A stretch of 33,928 nt of DNA from a virus, in the IMG/VR virus record IMGVR_UViG_3300034374_005257, positions 1 to 33,928 of that record; one strand, written 5' to 3'. Under the pieces are notes generated by a model. The model was given only the letters and a program-made list of their open reading frames with translations, was not told where the DNA came from and searched no databases. Made by a program: the position numbers and the translations under genes. This document shows, piece by piece, positions 22,717-31,810 of this stretch (position 1 is its first letter; every line of letters begins with the position of its first letter).

Positions 22717-25707
22717 TTAATGGACACCACGATATTCAAAATGTCCTCCATGGCTACCTGGATAATCTACAAGATACCAACCATAACGTTGACCATTTTG
22801 GATCATCCAATTCTTTGATTTACCATGAATATCAATAGCCTCTCCATGTACATGCCTAGAGCCAGGTGCTCCACCAACAGCAATGTTCTTCTCTTCAGTT
22901 CGTTGAGAACTAGTAATGTCAGAACCTTTCACAGCACCACCAGAAGCTTGAACCATTTGAGCAAAAGCATTAGCAGCATCACGGCTCATAACAACAGGTC
23001 GTCCCTTCTCATCTTGCATAGACACAGGTTGCCATCCAAATCCGATATCATAATTACTGGTTCTTTGGATAAACCCTGGACGTATCAAAGAACGAGATTG
23101 AAGCCCTTGACCATGACCATACTTATACGCTTCCCTCATAACATTACCAAAGTATTCCCTATTTTCTTTGGACATACCTACACCACCAGGACCACTATTG
23201 TAAGCACTGATAGCCCAGTTAAGACTATTGCCAGGGTTATTGGGATCACGCAAATTTTTGATCAAATACCGCGCAGCTCCATCAATAGCTTGTGGAATGT
23301 TTAATGGGTCAACACCCAGTTCTGCAGCAGTGCCAGGCATAAACTGTGCAATGCCAGTAGCTCCAGCACTACTCTTACGCTGTCCAGAAAGAACAGCAGG
23401 ATCAAACCCGTCACTTTCATGATGCAAAAGTCCAGCAAGTACACCAGGAGGCAGGTTATACTTAGTAGCAGTTTGTTGAATCAACTGGCCGATGTTGATA
23501 CCATTATACGATGGGACAAGTTCAGAAATAAACTCTTTAGTGCTACCCATCGCTCGCGTAGAGATCTCAGGCGTCTGGTATTGATCTAGGAACCGAACAA
23601 GATTTGGGTCTGCCTTAGTTCTAAACTTAGACATCGAAGGTGGCATGATAGGATCCCTACCTTCTGCACGTCGGGCTCGATTAATAACAGCTAACGGGCT
23701 GATACCAAACCTTGCACCAATGTATTGAGCCATAGGATCAAATTTATACCCAGGCTTTTGCATCTCTTGCTCAATAGTATTGAGTTCTGAAGTAGTAAAA
23801 ATAGCACCATTTGTGTCTAAGATTTTACTACCAAGCCTGTTAAGGTTGCTTTGAACCCACTGACCACGTGCAGCAGCGGCTGCTGGAACAGACGGATTAC
23901 CTTTGAATTGAGCGTAATCACCATCCTTAAAGAATTGAGGATTAGCGATTTCCTTTTCAAATTCTGCTCTAACAAAAGCTTCAGCATTTGCTATAGCATT
24001 AGCGTCACCAACTGATTGGAGTTCTGCTACTTTTTTAAGAAACTTAGTATGCAAACGCTGCTCCATCAGAGGAACAGTAGGACTAAATTGTCCTTCCCTT
24101 TTTGCTTGAATTTGAGGAGGTTTCTTAGCTAGTGCAGATAGTGATGCTAGCTGAGCTTTGTAGTTATCCGTATTGCTACGTCCAGCTGATCCTTGTCTAG
24201 CTGCTGTTTGGAACTGACTAATAACGCTGCTGTGGTATCCAGAGCTTTCCATCAACTCCATGGTCAAAATACCACGGCTTCTGAGATCTTCAGCTTCTTT
24301 CATTTGACGTTGAATCTCCAAAGCATCAACACTTTGGTTCCTCATCATCACTTCAAGACGTTGACTGGTTTGACCAGGAAAGCGGACCCCATAATTATTA
24401 ATAACAGCTTGAACATCAGCAGCTGAATACCCTCCAGGAATCTGATTAAGTTGCTCAACTGCTGCATCTTCAAATGCCTTACGTTCACGAGTATCGAATG
24501 CTTCTTTCTGGCCTAATTTTGCCAGTACACGTTGACGTGCATCAAAGATAGCTTGTGTAACTTCTTGAGCTGCAGGACTTGTGAAAATATCCCCGTAAGT
24601 AACCTCCTTACCATTATACATAGTAGGGGTTGCAAGAAGATCCTTCCAACTTTTAACGTAATCTTCTCGACGCTCACTTTCAAATCCTGCTTTGTAACTT
24701 CTGAAAACATCAGAAATGTAGGCACTTCTAGCTGGACCGCTAAGGGATTCAAGTTTTGGCACTACACGTCCGTTTATAATATCCTCGTTGGTAGAGAAAT
24801 CAATCTGACGTTGTGCTTCGTCCTTAGCAAAAGCTTTATATTGAGCGTTACTTTGTTGATTAAATTCCGCCTCAATATTACGCATAAGAGGATGAACCTT
24901 AGAGCCAAGAATGGCTGGACTAAGGTTTAACATCCCAGAACTAGCTACATAGTCTGAACGAATGCGTCCAAAGATTTGGTTGTATGCTGCTAAGTCACGC
25001 CCCTCTGTTTCAGCAAGGCTGAGCTGACGACCATCACCTAGATCATATTTTGTTGAATACTTATCAAGTACGTCAGTTCTAAAATTAGTGCCAAGGTTTG
25101 TAGTTAAAGCTGTAGACTCATTCCATAACTTAGCATTGCTGTTTTCGTTTAGGAATCGTATCTGTTGAATTGATGCACCAGTTCTATCGACAATAGCACG
25201 AATAGCACTATTTTCGGCATAAGCTTGATCACTAAAGTTTCGATCCAACTTATGGATCTCCATCAACTCTTTGGTAGAGATACCTGTAGCGTAAAGTGTT
25301 TTCTCAACAGCTAACTTACGACCAGTTTCAATCTTTTCGTTTACTGCTTGAATTGTTTGAAACGCAGTACTAGAGATTTTGCTAATTGCATCAAGTGTAG
25401 CAAGTTCAGACTTACTCTGGGCTTGGGCATTACTGATAGTAGCATCGTAATTGCCCATAATTTGATTTTGAATAGCTTCGAGATTCTTACTCTCAAAGTC
25501 AAACAACTGTTGGCGGTTATTGAACTCAAGTTTGTTATTGATTTCAATAGCATTACCAATGCGTTGTCGTTCATCAATATTAAATTTCGCAGCCTCCCTC
25601 ATGTAGTTAGACTGCTTTTTAGCTTTGTCTTCTACAAGTGAAGCTACATCTGGTGCCTTGATTGGGTTAAAGCCGCTTGGCCTCGCAAATGAATTAAATG
25701 TAGCCAT
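22717..25707 (-). CDS. Internal virion protein with transglycosylase (SLT) and M15 peptidase domains
   Basis: A 996-residue protein. Residues 1-700 are helical and coiled-coil-like (KAKKQSNYMREAAKFNIDER, many Gln/Asn). A lytic transglycosylase domain follows at about 738-860: YNLPPGVLAGLLHHESDGFD (catalytic E764), ATGIAQFMPGTAAELG and ISAYNSGPGGV. The C-terminus (about 900-996) has the M15 zinc peptidase pattern, SRHVHGEAIDIHG with H952 and D959, then GGHFEY with H989. Together these would cut both the glycan and the peptide parts of the wall so the ejection channel can cross it. T7 places its transglycosylase at the start of gp16; here the enzymes sit at the end of a gp15-like protein. Confidence 0.88.
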   Translation of the reverse strand: MATFNSFARPSGFNPIKAPDVASLVEDKAKKQSNYMREAAKFNIDERQRIGNAIEINNKLEFNNRQQLFDFESKNLEAIQNQIMGNYDATISNAQAQSKSELATLDAISKISSTAFQTIQAVNEKIETGRKLAVEKTLYATGISTKELMEIHKLDRNFSDQAYAENSAIRAIVDRTGASIQQIRFLNENSNAKLWNESTALTTNLGTNFRTDVLDKYSTKYDLGDGRQLSLAETEGRDLAAYNQIFGRIRSDYVASSGMLNLSPAILGSKVHPLMRNIEAEFNQQSNAQYKAFAKDEAQRQIDFSTNEDIINGRVVPKLESLSGPARSAYISDVFRSYKAGFESERREDYVKSWKDLLATPTMYNGKEVTYGDIFTSPAAQEVTQAIFDARQRVLAKLGQKEAFDTRERKAFEDAAVEQLNQIPGGYSAADVQAVINNYGVRFPGQTSQRLEVMMRNQSVDALEIQRQMKEAEDLRSRGILTMELMESSGYHSSVISQFQTAARQGSAGRSNTDNYKAQLASLSALAKKPPQIQAKREGQFSPTVPLMEQRLHTKFLKKVAELQSVGDANAIANAEAFVRAEFEKEIANPQFFKDGDYAQFKGNPSVPAAAAARGQWVQSNLNRLGSKILDTNGAIFTTSELNTIEQEMQKPGYKFDPMAQYIGARFGISPLAVINRARRAEGRDPIMPPSMSKFRTKADPNLVRFLDQYQTPEISTRAMGSTKEFISELVPSYNGINIGQLIQQTATKYNLPPGVLAGLLHHESDGFDPAVLSGQRKSSAGATGIAQFMPGTAAELGVDPLNIPQAIDGAARYLIKNLRDPNNPGNSLNWAISAYNSGPGGVGMSKENREYFGNVMREAYKYGHGQGLQSRSLIRPGFIQRTSNYDIGFGWQPVSMQDEKGRPVVMSRDAANAFAQMVQASGGAVKGSDITSSQRTEEKNIAVGGAPGSRHVHGEAIDIHGKSKNWMIQNGQRYGWYLVDYPGSHGGHFEYRGVH

Positions 25708-25712
25708 AGTTA

Positions 25713-26915
25713 TTAAGGAGAGAAACCGGAAGTATTGGAACCAAAGTAATTACCCGCAATACTTGATCCTCCAGGTATTTGAACAGCTCCACCACTGTAA
25801 TCACCAGCTGCACTACCGCCTACAGCAAGACCAGTTCCACCGCCATCAGGGGTTGGGATATTACCAGATACCGCACCTAGCACAGCTCCACCGATTGAAG
25901 GTGCTGCAGCACTAAGTCCAGCAAGAAGCGGATTAACTGTAGCAGCTCGGTAAGGCACAACCTCAGGAAGCGGAATAACCTTAGCTGGTGTTTGTAGCTC
26001 AGGTCTAGGCAGATTTGCAGGAAGGGGCAATGCAGGAGGAATAGCAGGAGCCAAACCAACACTAGTGATGGCGTTAAGATCAGCTTGGAACTTCTGAATA
26101 GCAGCATCTCTACGCATAGCAGTGGCTTGCATACCAAGACTCAAACGAGAAGCAGCAAGTTGTGCTTTAGAGAGATAGAATGTATCGTTTAGTTGCTCTA
26201 ACTTTTGACCAAGTTGCGATGAGGTAAGTCCAAAATTCAACTCAGCGTTCATTACATTCTGAATGATTTTAGAAGTCAATAGACCAGTTTCTGCAATGGA
26301 TGCTGCTGCTGCTTTTTCAGCACTAACACCCATACCGCCTTTAGCTTGTGCTTCGCCAGCTTGTTTAAGTCCTTGGACGTAAGCTAGTTGTTGATCAATT
26401 TGACCACTTGCACCAGCTTGTTGACGGGCAACATCTGCTTGTACAAAGTCTAAAGCTACACCACGTTGAGCATATTGAAACTCCAACATGGTAGATTTCT
26501 CTTGGAAATCAAGTTGAAGATTCTGCTCTTGTTCCCACCTAGCTGCATCTTGAAGGGAGAAATCAAGGGCAATATTATTAAAGTTTAACTGTTGAAGACC
26601 TGTCTGTTGCCTCAGAGCATAGGCACGTTTTTCTTGATTATAATCAAACGCCCTGATCCCCATCTGATAACGCCAGGAATCAAGAGCAGTTTGATCACGA
26701 TAGGCGTACTCTTCTTCAATATTTTGGCGTTGGATGTTAATCCCTTCTTTTAGGAATTTACGATCCCTACGCAGGACTTGCATCGTGTACCGACGATTAG
26801 CCCTAGCAGCCTTAGTCCTTGCTTCAGCTTCTCGTCTAGCAGCAGCGTTTTGAGCGTTTGCTCCAAAAGCACCTTGAGCAAAGTTAAATGCGATTTTACC
26901 TAATTCTAGAAGCAT
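25713..26915 (-). CDS. Internal virion protein (T7 gp14-like)
   Basis: A 400-residue protein. It starts with a short hydrophobic/amphipathic part (LLELGKIAFNFAQGAFGANA), followed by an Ala/Arg/Gln-rich helical body (NAAARREAEARTKAARANRR, IAETGLLTSKIIQNVMNAEL). The C-terminus is Pro-rich and then Gly/Ser-rich (PDGGGTGLAVGGSAAGDYSG). It lies directly before the two larger core proteins and after tail-tube protein B, which is the T7 order 12-13-14-15-16. It should belong to the inner core and be ejected early, probably into the outer membrane. I chose the ATG at 26915, which has a good GGAGG site, over an upstream TTG. The match is by composition and position. Confidence 0.75.
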   Translation of the reverse strand: MLLELGKIAFNFAQGAFGANAQNAAARREAEARTKAARANRRYTMQVLRRDRKFLKEGINIQRQNIEEEYAYRDQTALDSWRYQMGIRAFDYNQEKRAYALRQQTGLQQLNFNNIALDFSLQDAARWEQEQNLQLDFQEKSTMLEFQYAQRGVALDFVQADVARQQAGASGQIDQQLAYVQGLKQAGEAQAKGGMGVSAEKAAAASIAETGLLTSKIIQNVMNAELNFGLTSSQLGQKLEQLNDTFYLSKAQLAASRLSLGMQATAMRRDAAIQKFQADLNAITSVGLAPAIPPALPLPANLPRPELQTPAKVIPLPEVVPYRAATVNPLLAGLSAAAPSIGGAVLGAVSGNIPTPDGGGTGLAVGGSAAGDYSGGAVQIPGGSSIAGNYFGSNTSGFSP

Positions 26916-26917
26916 CC

Positions 26918-29395
26918 TCAAGCCCTCCTGTAATAACGAGGTGAGTAATTACCTTCCCATGTCATACTATTCAATGTAACAGGGAACGGTGAGGTGCTAT
27001 TAATTTTCAATTGGAAGCTAGTGTTACGTTGATGAATAGGCACAGTGACTACCGTATTTTGTACTAATGGTGCATTACTTTCAATATAACGATCTGCTTC
27101 CTGCACTGATTGAATAGAACGCCACTCAGCAGAACCATACTTTTTCTGATAGAATCCTACAAGACCACTAAGACCAAGGTTAAACTTCATCCTAGCAATA
27201 GTCAAGTTAGCACTCCAATCCTTAGGTTGGTTGCCTGGAGCATAGAAATAAGTAGGTAGCTCTACTTCATAAGTGTATTCATAACCAATAGCAAGCTGAC
27301 TCTCTTGACCTGTCCAATCACCAGGAATTGACCAATCACTTGTATCAATATCCATCACAAAACCAGAATTAGGTTGATTGGTTTGTTGTGAAATAAACAG
27401 TTTAGATAGACCATTAATACCGACTGGTGTGGTTGTAGTTACCGTTGGAATTGTAACTGCAACAGGCTTCTTACCAGCAATGTGGGTGTACAAAGTTGGG
27501 AGTGTTGATCGTTTAGTAACCGAATTATAAGTAATGGTTCCAGCGTTAGATGCTGGATAAAGGAAATCAAGACGAACGGTAGGCATCGTAATGTTACCAA
27601 ACGTCGGGAAACGACTACTAACTGGATATGGTGTTTGCACCATACTGACCATACCAAGTTGGTAGTCAGAACCATTCTTGGTTACAAAGAATAGAACGTT
27701 CTGAATAATTTCCATGAATTGAATTGATCCAGGTAGATCCCATTTGAACCAAGCCTGCATCAATTGTTGCTCCCCGTTACTGTAGAACTTATACAGGTAG
27801 ATACATTTTGTGGTATCACTGTATGCAGCCAGTAGGGAGTTCTGTGGATCTGTTGCTAGCTTTGTAATATCTACAGGTAGGTACTCAGCTACAACCTGAC
27901 TAATGTCTACAGTGGTCGGTGTCTCACTACCACCACGTGGTTGCATACCGAACACTTTAGAGTAAAGCGGTGTACGGGATACAAAGCTAACGTAACTACC
28001 CATGTCCTTAACAGGTACATCAGCAGCACTTTCATATTGACCAATTGTACGAATAATTGAGTCAAACGGTGTCAGGTTACCACTTTCAGAATACATCAAG
28101 AACTGTTCAAATTGACTGAACAGAATCAAACCTTGTGGTCTAGAAACAGCAGAGTGTAGGGTACCAACCCTAAAGCTGGATACATCCACATCAACAGGAT
28201 CAGCAGCGGTAACTGTCTGAGCACTAGCATAGAAGAAATTAGGAAAATCCTTAGCCACACTCATAACAACTGAGTCTGGAGATAAGAATGCTAAGCGGTT
28301 ACTATTCAGTACACCAAACTTAATTGTCTGTCCTACAAAAGATGGGATTGGATTACCGTAATCATTACCTGAAGCACGAGGCGCCCAGGTTTCTTGAGAG
28401 ATAGTAAACGTATTAAGTCCAGTATTAACCAACTTATAGGGCATAGTAGTGGCATCAAAACCAGCACTAGCTAGTTTATTTGTACCACCATCATCATCCC
28501 AGCCTAGCGATTCTTCCCAGTAACCTGTACCAGCATCTGTAGTAGATCCGCTTACACCTTTGAATTGAACAAAGTAAGAATTACGCTCGTTGATAGAGTT
28601 GATAATTTTAACCCTACGACCGTTAGCTGTAGTAGCAGACAACCTACTAGGACTTGTAACTTCATCTTGATAAGATGTCAAACCAAGACCGCTATCCCCA
28701 GCCTTTACTTCCAAGGTAAATGGTGAGGCATGTGTAATCTCCAGTGAGCTACCATATTTAGCTACGGTAAATCCTGTAGTATTAGTAGCAATAGCGGTTG
28801 ATAATGTCGTCAATACATGATCAAGTGTATCGTTACTTGATATTGGATGTGAGCAAGCAATACCGTTAAGGTAGATAGTATAAGTACCCTGTTCAATAAA
28901 AGAGACAACAACTGTACCACGAGTACCGAGAGTATAGGTACTCTTAGGCTGCATAGCAACTGTTTTTGTTTTGTTGATCAAGTATGTCTGATCAAGATAA
29001 GTTACGTTGTGGAAGTTATCTACTGGATTAGATGCTGTAAGGTAACTAATTACATCTGCATTAGTTTTACCAGTAATGGTAGCTTCAGTCCATACATACT
29101 GACTCCCATTCAATGTAGGAATCATATTCCAGATTCTAATATCACCAGAACTACTAACTACACCAATGTAACTTTCATCATCATCACGGTTAATGTCAAA
29201 CCAATAACCATTTTCAAGACTTGCGCTATTAGCTAAGGTAGTAAGAAACTGACTACCATTTCTTTTTACAAGACCAAAGGTAGGATCTGGGTAACCATTT
29301 AGTATTTCAGCTACTTGTCCTGGAGACTTTTTAATATCTTCTTGTGTACTAATGCCACCAAGAAACGTAGAAATTTGTTGTGTAATTGCTGCCAT
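26918..29395 (-). CDS. Tail tubular protein B (T7 gp12-like nozzle)
   Basis: An 825-residue beta-rich protein. The start, MAAITQQISTFLGGISTQED followed by IKKSPGQVAEILNGYPDPTF, is the characteristic N-terminus of T7-type nozzle proteins (QQ...GVSQQ...R..GQ...N.....P..G...R). Other typical blocks are LVNTGLNTFTIS, WAPRASGNDYGNPIPSFVGQ, RLAFLSPDSVVMS and LILFSQFEQFLM. Six copies would form the lower tail nozzle that holds the fibres. The ATG at 29395 makes a TAATG overlap with tail protein A; an upstream GTG is less likely. The stop lies two bases before the gp14-like start. Confidence 0.93.
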   Translation of the reverse strand: MAAITQQISTFLGGISTQEDIKKSPGQVAEILNGYPDPTFGLVKRNGSQFLTTLANSASLENGYWFDINRDDDESYIGVVSSSGDIRIWNMIPTLNGSQYVWTEATITGKTNADVISYLTASNPVDNFHNVTYLDQTYLINKTKTVAMQPKSTYTLGTRGTVVVSFIEQGTYTIYLNGIACSHPISSNDTLDHVLTTLSTAIATNTTGFTVAKYGSSLEITHASPFTLEVKAGDSGLGLTSYQDEVTSPSRLSATTANGRRVKIINSINERNSYFVQFKGVSGSTTDAGTGYWEESLGWDDDGGTNKLASAGFDATTMPYKLVNTGLNTFTISQETWAPRASGNDYGNPIPSFVGQTIKFGVLNSNRLAFLSPDSVVMSVAKDFPNFFYASAQTVTAADPVDVDVSSFRVGTLHSAVSRPQGLILFSQFEQFLMYSESGNLTPFDSIIRTIGQYESAADVPVKDMGSYVSFVSRTPLYSKVFGMQPRGGSETPTTVDISQVVAEYLPVDITKLATDPQNSLLAAYSDTTKCIYLYKFYSNGEQQLMQAWFKWDLPGSIQFMEIIQNVLFFVTKNGSDYQLGMVSMVQTPYPVSSRFPTFGNITMPTVRLDFLYPASNAGTITYNSVTKRSTLPTLYTHIAGKKPVAVTIPTVTTTTPVGINGLSKLFISQQTNQPNSGFVMDIDTSDWSIPGDWTGQESQLAIGYEYTYEVELPTYFYAPGNQPKDWSANLTIARMKFNLGLSGLVGFYQKKYGSAEWRSIQSVQEADRYIESNAPLVQNTVVTVPIHQRNTSFQLKINSTSPFPVTLNSMTWEGNYSPRYYRRA

Positions 29396-30063
29396 TACCA
29401 CCTCTGAAGTGCTTTAAATGGTTGGAAAGATTGGTACGCTGAACCTTCCCGTGGTGTACCAAAGAAGGAATAATCACCTTGGTTGCATTCATACTCTAGA
29501 GCCATTGCCCTACAGTACCCTTCTTTTTGTTGGAGGATTTGATATTGGTTACTATCGCCTACAATACGGCTAGCAACAATACTAGCAGCACGTGCAGTGA
29601 TGTAATCTTGAATAGGAGACGGAAGATCAGTCCATTCTCTCAACCAAACTACATCACAATAAATGGTATCATTCCATTCATCAGTGTGAGCACGGCGGTC
29701 ATAAAGACGATCAGCCTTTTTAACTAGATCAATATAAGCATATGCTGAGTAAGTAGGATTGTTAGAAATATCTACCTGCAAAGCATTGACAGGGAAAGCA
29801 ATGTGCTTATTGCCATCAGGTGACAATGGGTAGTCATATTCTTTATTGAATGTCCATCCTTCGGCCTGGACTTCTCTAGATACTTCTTGAAAGGTATCAT
29901 AAGCAATCGCAACGTCCGGGTTGGTTACTATGGTAACCGTAGAACCGTCAGCACGTTCTACAGTTTCAGTTTCCAAAGTGGTCACAGGCGCTTGACCAAC
30001 TGACGCCAAAATTTGGTTAATAGCTTGTAGCTCAGTTTTAGAGCCAGTGGTGTGAAATGACAT
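29395..30063 (-). CDS. Tail tubular protein A (T7 gp11-like gatekeeper)
   Basis: A 222-residue adaptor protein. Landmarks include LQAINQILASVGQAPVTTLE near the start, DTFQEVSREVQAEGWTFNKE and YPLSPDGNKHIAFPVNALQV. Next come LYDRRAHTDEW, DLPSPIQDYITARAASIVAS and a C-terminus ending in RW. The 'Q..W.FN....Y.L.PD..G.I..P.N.L' and 'P...Q.YI..RAA' blocks are the gp11 signature. Twelve copies join the portal to the nozzle. It is the first gene after the terminator at 30080-30108, so its expression depends on terminator read-through or a local promoter. No clear promoter is visible in the 60-base gap. Confidence 0.93.
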   Translation of the reverse strand: MSFHTTGSKTELQAINQILASVGQAPVTTLETETVERADGSTVTIVTNPDVAIAYDTFQEVSREVQAEGWTFNKEYDYPLSPDGNKHIAFPVNALQVDISNNPTYSAYAYIDLVKKADRLYDRRAHTDEWNDTIYCDVVWLREWTDLPSPIQDYITARAASIVASRIVGDSNQYQILQQKEGYCRAMALEYECNQGDYSFFGTPREGSAYQSFQPFKALQRW

Positions 30064-30079
30064 TGTTATATGAATAGTT

Positions 30080-30108
30080 AAAAAAAAGGGAGCCCCGAAG
30101 GACTCCCC
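30080..30108 (-). terminator. Rho-independent terminator after the capsid gene cluster (T7 T-phi-like place)
   Basis: On the minus strand an 8-bp stem (GGGAGTCC with GGGCTCCC, one G-T pair) closes on a TTCG loop flanked by C and G, a very stable tetraloop. Eight T residues follow at 30087-30080, and a second T run precedes the stem. The location between the capsid-region genes and tail protein A is that of the T7 T-phi terminator, which lowers tail-gene expression relative to capsid. Partial read-through is expected. Confidence 0.9.
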
Positions 30109-30122
30109 AAAAAAAAAATAAC

Positions 30123-30407
30123 TTAGGCAGCAACGCGAGCTGCATCCAGAGCAGGAGAATCAGCTTCCACACCAGAATAAGCGGTACGGAAACCTTGAGT
30201 CTCAGAGAACACAGTAGAAGCGTTCACAGCAGAGCCAAAGCCTTGAGCGGTTTTAGCTACAGAGCGACGAACGGCATGGTTGTCAGAGACAGCCAAAGTA
30301 CCGTTGTCAGAATAAGTAGTGCCGAGAGCACCAGTGATAGTGCGGGTAGCGAAATTAACAGTGCCAGCAGCACCGTTATTACCAGCAGCGGTAGTAAGAT
30401 TAGCCAT
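30123..30407 (-). CDS. Small Ala/Thr-rich capsid-region protein, 94 residues
   Basis: The protein starts MANLTTAAGNNGAAGTVNFA and continues TRTITGALGTTYSDNGTLAV, VRRSVAKTAQGFGSA and VFSETQGFRTAYSGVEADSP. It is rich in Ala, Thr, Gly and Ser, a composition shared with structural and decoration proteins. Lying between the major capsid gene and the terminator, it should be made at capsid-like levels. A head decoration or minor capsid role is therefore reasonable, but no fold is recognised. A short gap of seven bases separates it from the 60-residue gene upstream. No Cys and no membrane segment are present. Confidence 0.75.
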   Translation of the reverse strand: MANLTTAAGNNGAAGTVNFATRTITGALGTTYSDNGTLAVSDNHAVRRSVAKTAQGFGSAVNASTVFSETQGFRTAYSGVEADSPALDAARVAA

Positions 30408-30414
30408 AATTCAA

Positions 30415-30597
30415 TCAAACAGCATATGGAAGTTTGCCGTCTGCATCAGCCGAAGTCAGGACGTATTTGGTTTCTACACCACCAGTCACTGAACGACCAA
30501 CCTCAACAGGACGGGGCGGGTTAAAAGTTTCAGAACTTACCAGACCCACGCCATTAGATTCCTGAATGATAATAGAAGTACCCGAAGCAACAGTCAT
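30415..30597 (-). CDS. Small beta-rich capsid-region protein, 60 residues
   Basis: The 60-residue sequence starts MTVASGTSIIIQESNGVGLV, continues SSETFNPPRPVEVGRSVTGG, and ends VLTSADADGKLPYAV. It is dominated by short strands with Gly/Ser turns and reads like a small beta-sandwich or a fragment of a decoration domain. The gene is 18 bases after the major capsid stop, and its product should be abundant. It has no recognised homologue. Together with the 94-residue neighbour it occupies the place where some T7-like phages encode head accessory proteins. Confidence 0.7.
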   Translation of the reverse strand: MTVASGTSIIIQESNGVGLVSSETFNPPRPVEVGRSVTGGVETKYVLTSADADGKLPYAV

Positions 30598-30615
30598 CAG
30601 TTAGTACCTCTTTTA

Positions 30616-31629
30616 TCAGACATTCTGCAGCTCGATAGCAGCAGCAGGGTTCAGAGTACCAGCACCCATGGCCAGACGACCAACGATGATGTCACCTTGG
30701 TACATGGTACGAACGTCAGAACCAGTGGTCTGAACTTGAGGACCAATAGCCTCAACCACACCCACAGCATCCTTCTGATAGATCAGACCGCAGTGGTTAG
30801 TGAAGTTACCAGAGTAATCGTTGTTCTCACCATTCACAGAAGCCACATTACCAGCCAGGAAAGGCAGGTTGTTAGAACGCTTGATGGAGATACCAGCAAT
30901 CTCATAGAGACCTTCGCCAGAGTTCAGGTTACCTTGGCTAGCACCAAAGTCACGGTTCAGGATGTTAGAATCAACCTGAGAGATCAGAGCGTAGTACTGA
31001 CGCGGGGACAGCACAGCGGTACGACCTTGCTTGGGCAGGTTCTTCTCATCGAGGATAGAAGCAGCCTCAAAGAAAGCATCCACCAGTGCTTGAGCATCAT
31101 ACTCTTTACCAGCACCGATGTTGATCACACTACCGCCGGGCTCAGGACCAGGAGCAGCAGTGATCGGGTGAGCCTCACGGGCAGCCTTAGCGATTTGACG
31201 GAAGATCTTCTTGTCATAAGCCTCAGCCAGAGCATGACCGATCTTAGCAGAGATCTCAGAACGCAGGCTATAATGTGCAAGCGTTTCATCCAGATCATAC
31301 ACGAAGGCAGAGCTGATCAGAAGATCATCCATCACGATGGTCTTCTCAGCCACCGGAGGGCTGTTAGTACCAAGGATCGGTTCGCCGGGCTGGTGATACG
31401 CTGCCGACATACGGCCTGTGAAAATAAACTGTGCAGATTTGCCCCCACGCAGAGAGCGGCTCATCACAGTACCTTTGGCGATAGTGGCGCTTTCATACGC
31501 CTTCATCATTTCGCCAGTAAACAGTTTCAGATAAGTTGCATACTTGGTATCATAAGCAGTACCAAGAGCAAGAGGGGTAGAGCTCGTATTATTAATCGAG
31601 CCTACCGAAGTAACAAGTGCGTTAGCCAC
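30616..31629 (-). CDS. Major capsid protein (T7 gp10A-like, HK97 fold)
   Basis: A 337-residue capsid protein. It shows the gp10 blocks YLKLFTGEMMKAYESATIAK, SRSLRGGKSAQFIFTGRMSA, AYHQPGEPI, EKTIVMDDLLISSAFVYDLD, HYSLRSEISAKIGHALAEAY and GLYEIAGISIKRSNNLP, all in T7 order. It forms the icosahedral shell around the scaffold. The frame opens with GTG at 31629, since no ATG occurs until about residue 40, well inside the conserved region. No Shine-Dalgarno sequence precedes it; instead there is a pyrimidine tract (CTCTCTCTTTTCTATT). The leader upstream is long and structured. Confidence 0.96.
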   Translation of the reverse strand: MANALVTSVGSINNTSSTPLALGTAYDTKYATYLKLFTGEMMKAYESATIAKGTVMSRSLRGGKSAQFIFTGRMSAAYHQPGEPILGTNSPPVAEKTIVMDDLLISSAFVYDLDETLAHYSLRSEISAKIGHALAEAYDKKIFRQIAKAAREAHPITAAPGPEPGGSVINIGAGKEYDAQALVDAFFEAASILDEKNLPKQGRTAVLSPRQYYALISQVDSNILNRDFGASQGNLNSGEGLYEIAGISIKRSNNLPFLAGNVASVNGENNDYSGNFTNHCGLIYQKDAVGVVEAIGPQVQTTGSDVRTMYQGDIIVGRLAMGAGTLNPAAAIELQNV

Positions 31630-31810
31630 AATAGAAAAGAGAGAGTTATTTACATTCTCCCTAAGCGCTTAGGAATTCACACGAATAAACATGTGCATTC
31701 AATATAAGTTTTTTTTGTCTGTCTCTCCAGACTGTCATGACTAAAGGGTGTCGGTCGTAACCGGCCAATAGTCAATAGTGAAGGGAGGGATCGCACCTCC
31801 CCAAGCCGCA
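31630..31810 (-). promoter_or_regulatory. Structured leader before the major capsid gene
   Basis: This is a 181-base non-coding stretch. It contains a hairpin with stem GGGAGG/CCTCCC (31783-31788 with 31796-31801) and a CGGT/ACCG stem near 31752-31763. A GTCT/AGAC stem near 31718-31733 lies next to an eight-base homopolymer run. No T run follows the stems on the coding strand, so these are not normal terminators. AACTTCACTATTGACTATT-like bases near 31765-31782 loosely resemble a T7-class promoter core. A promoter or RNA-stability element for the capsid mRNA is likely, but the exact site is not clear. Confidence 0.45.

Noticed and set aside
22371-25915. Many plus-strand frames opposite the ejection protein genes
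   Set aside because: They are shadows of long, well-supported minus-strand genes and show no protein-like composition.
30697-31707. A 336-codon open frame on the plus strand opposite the capsid gene
   Set aside because: It is the antisense shadow of the highly conserved major capsid gene. Its translation is Ser/Thr/Arg/His-rich without any domain.
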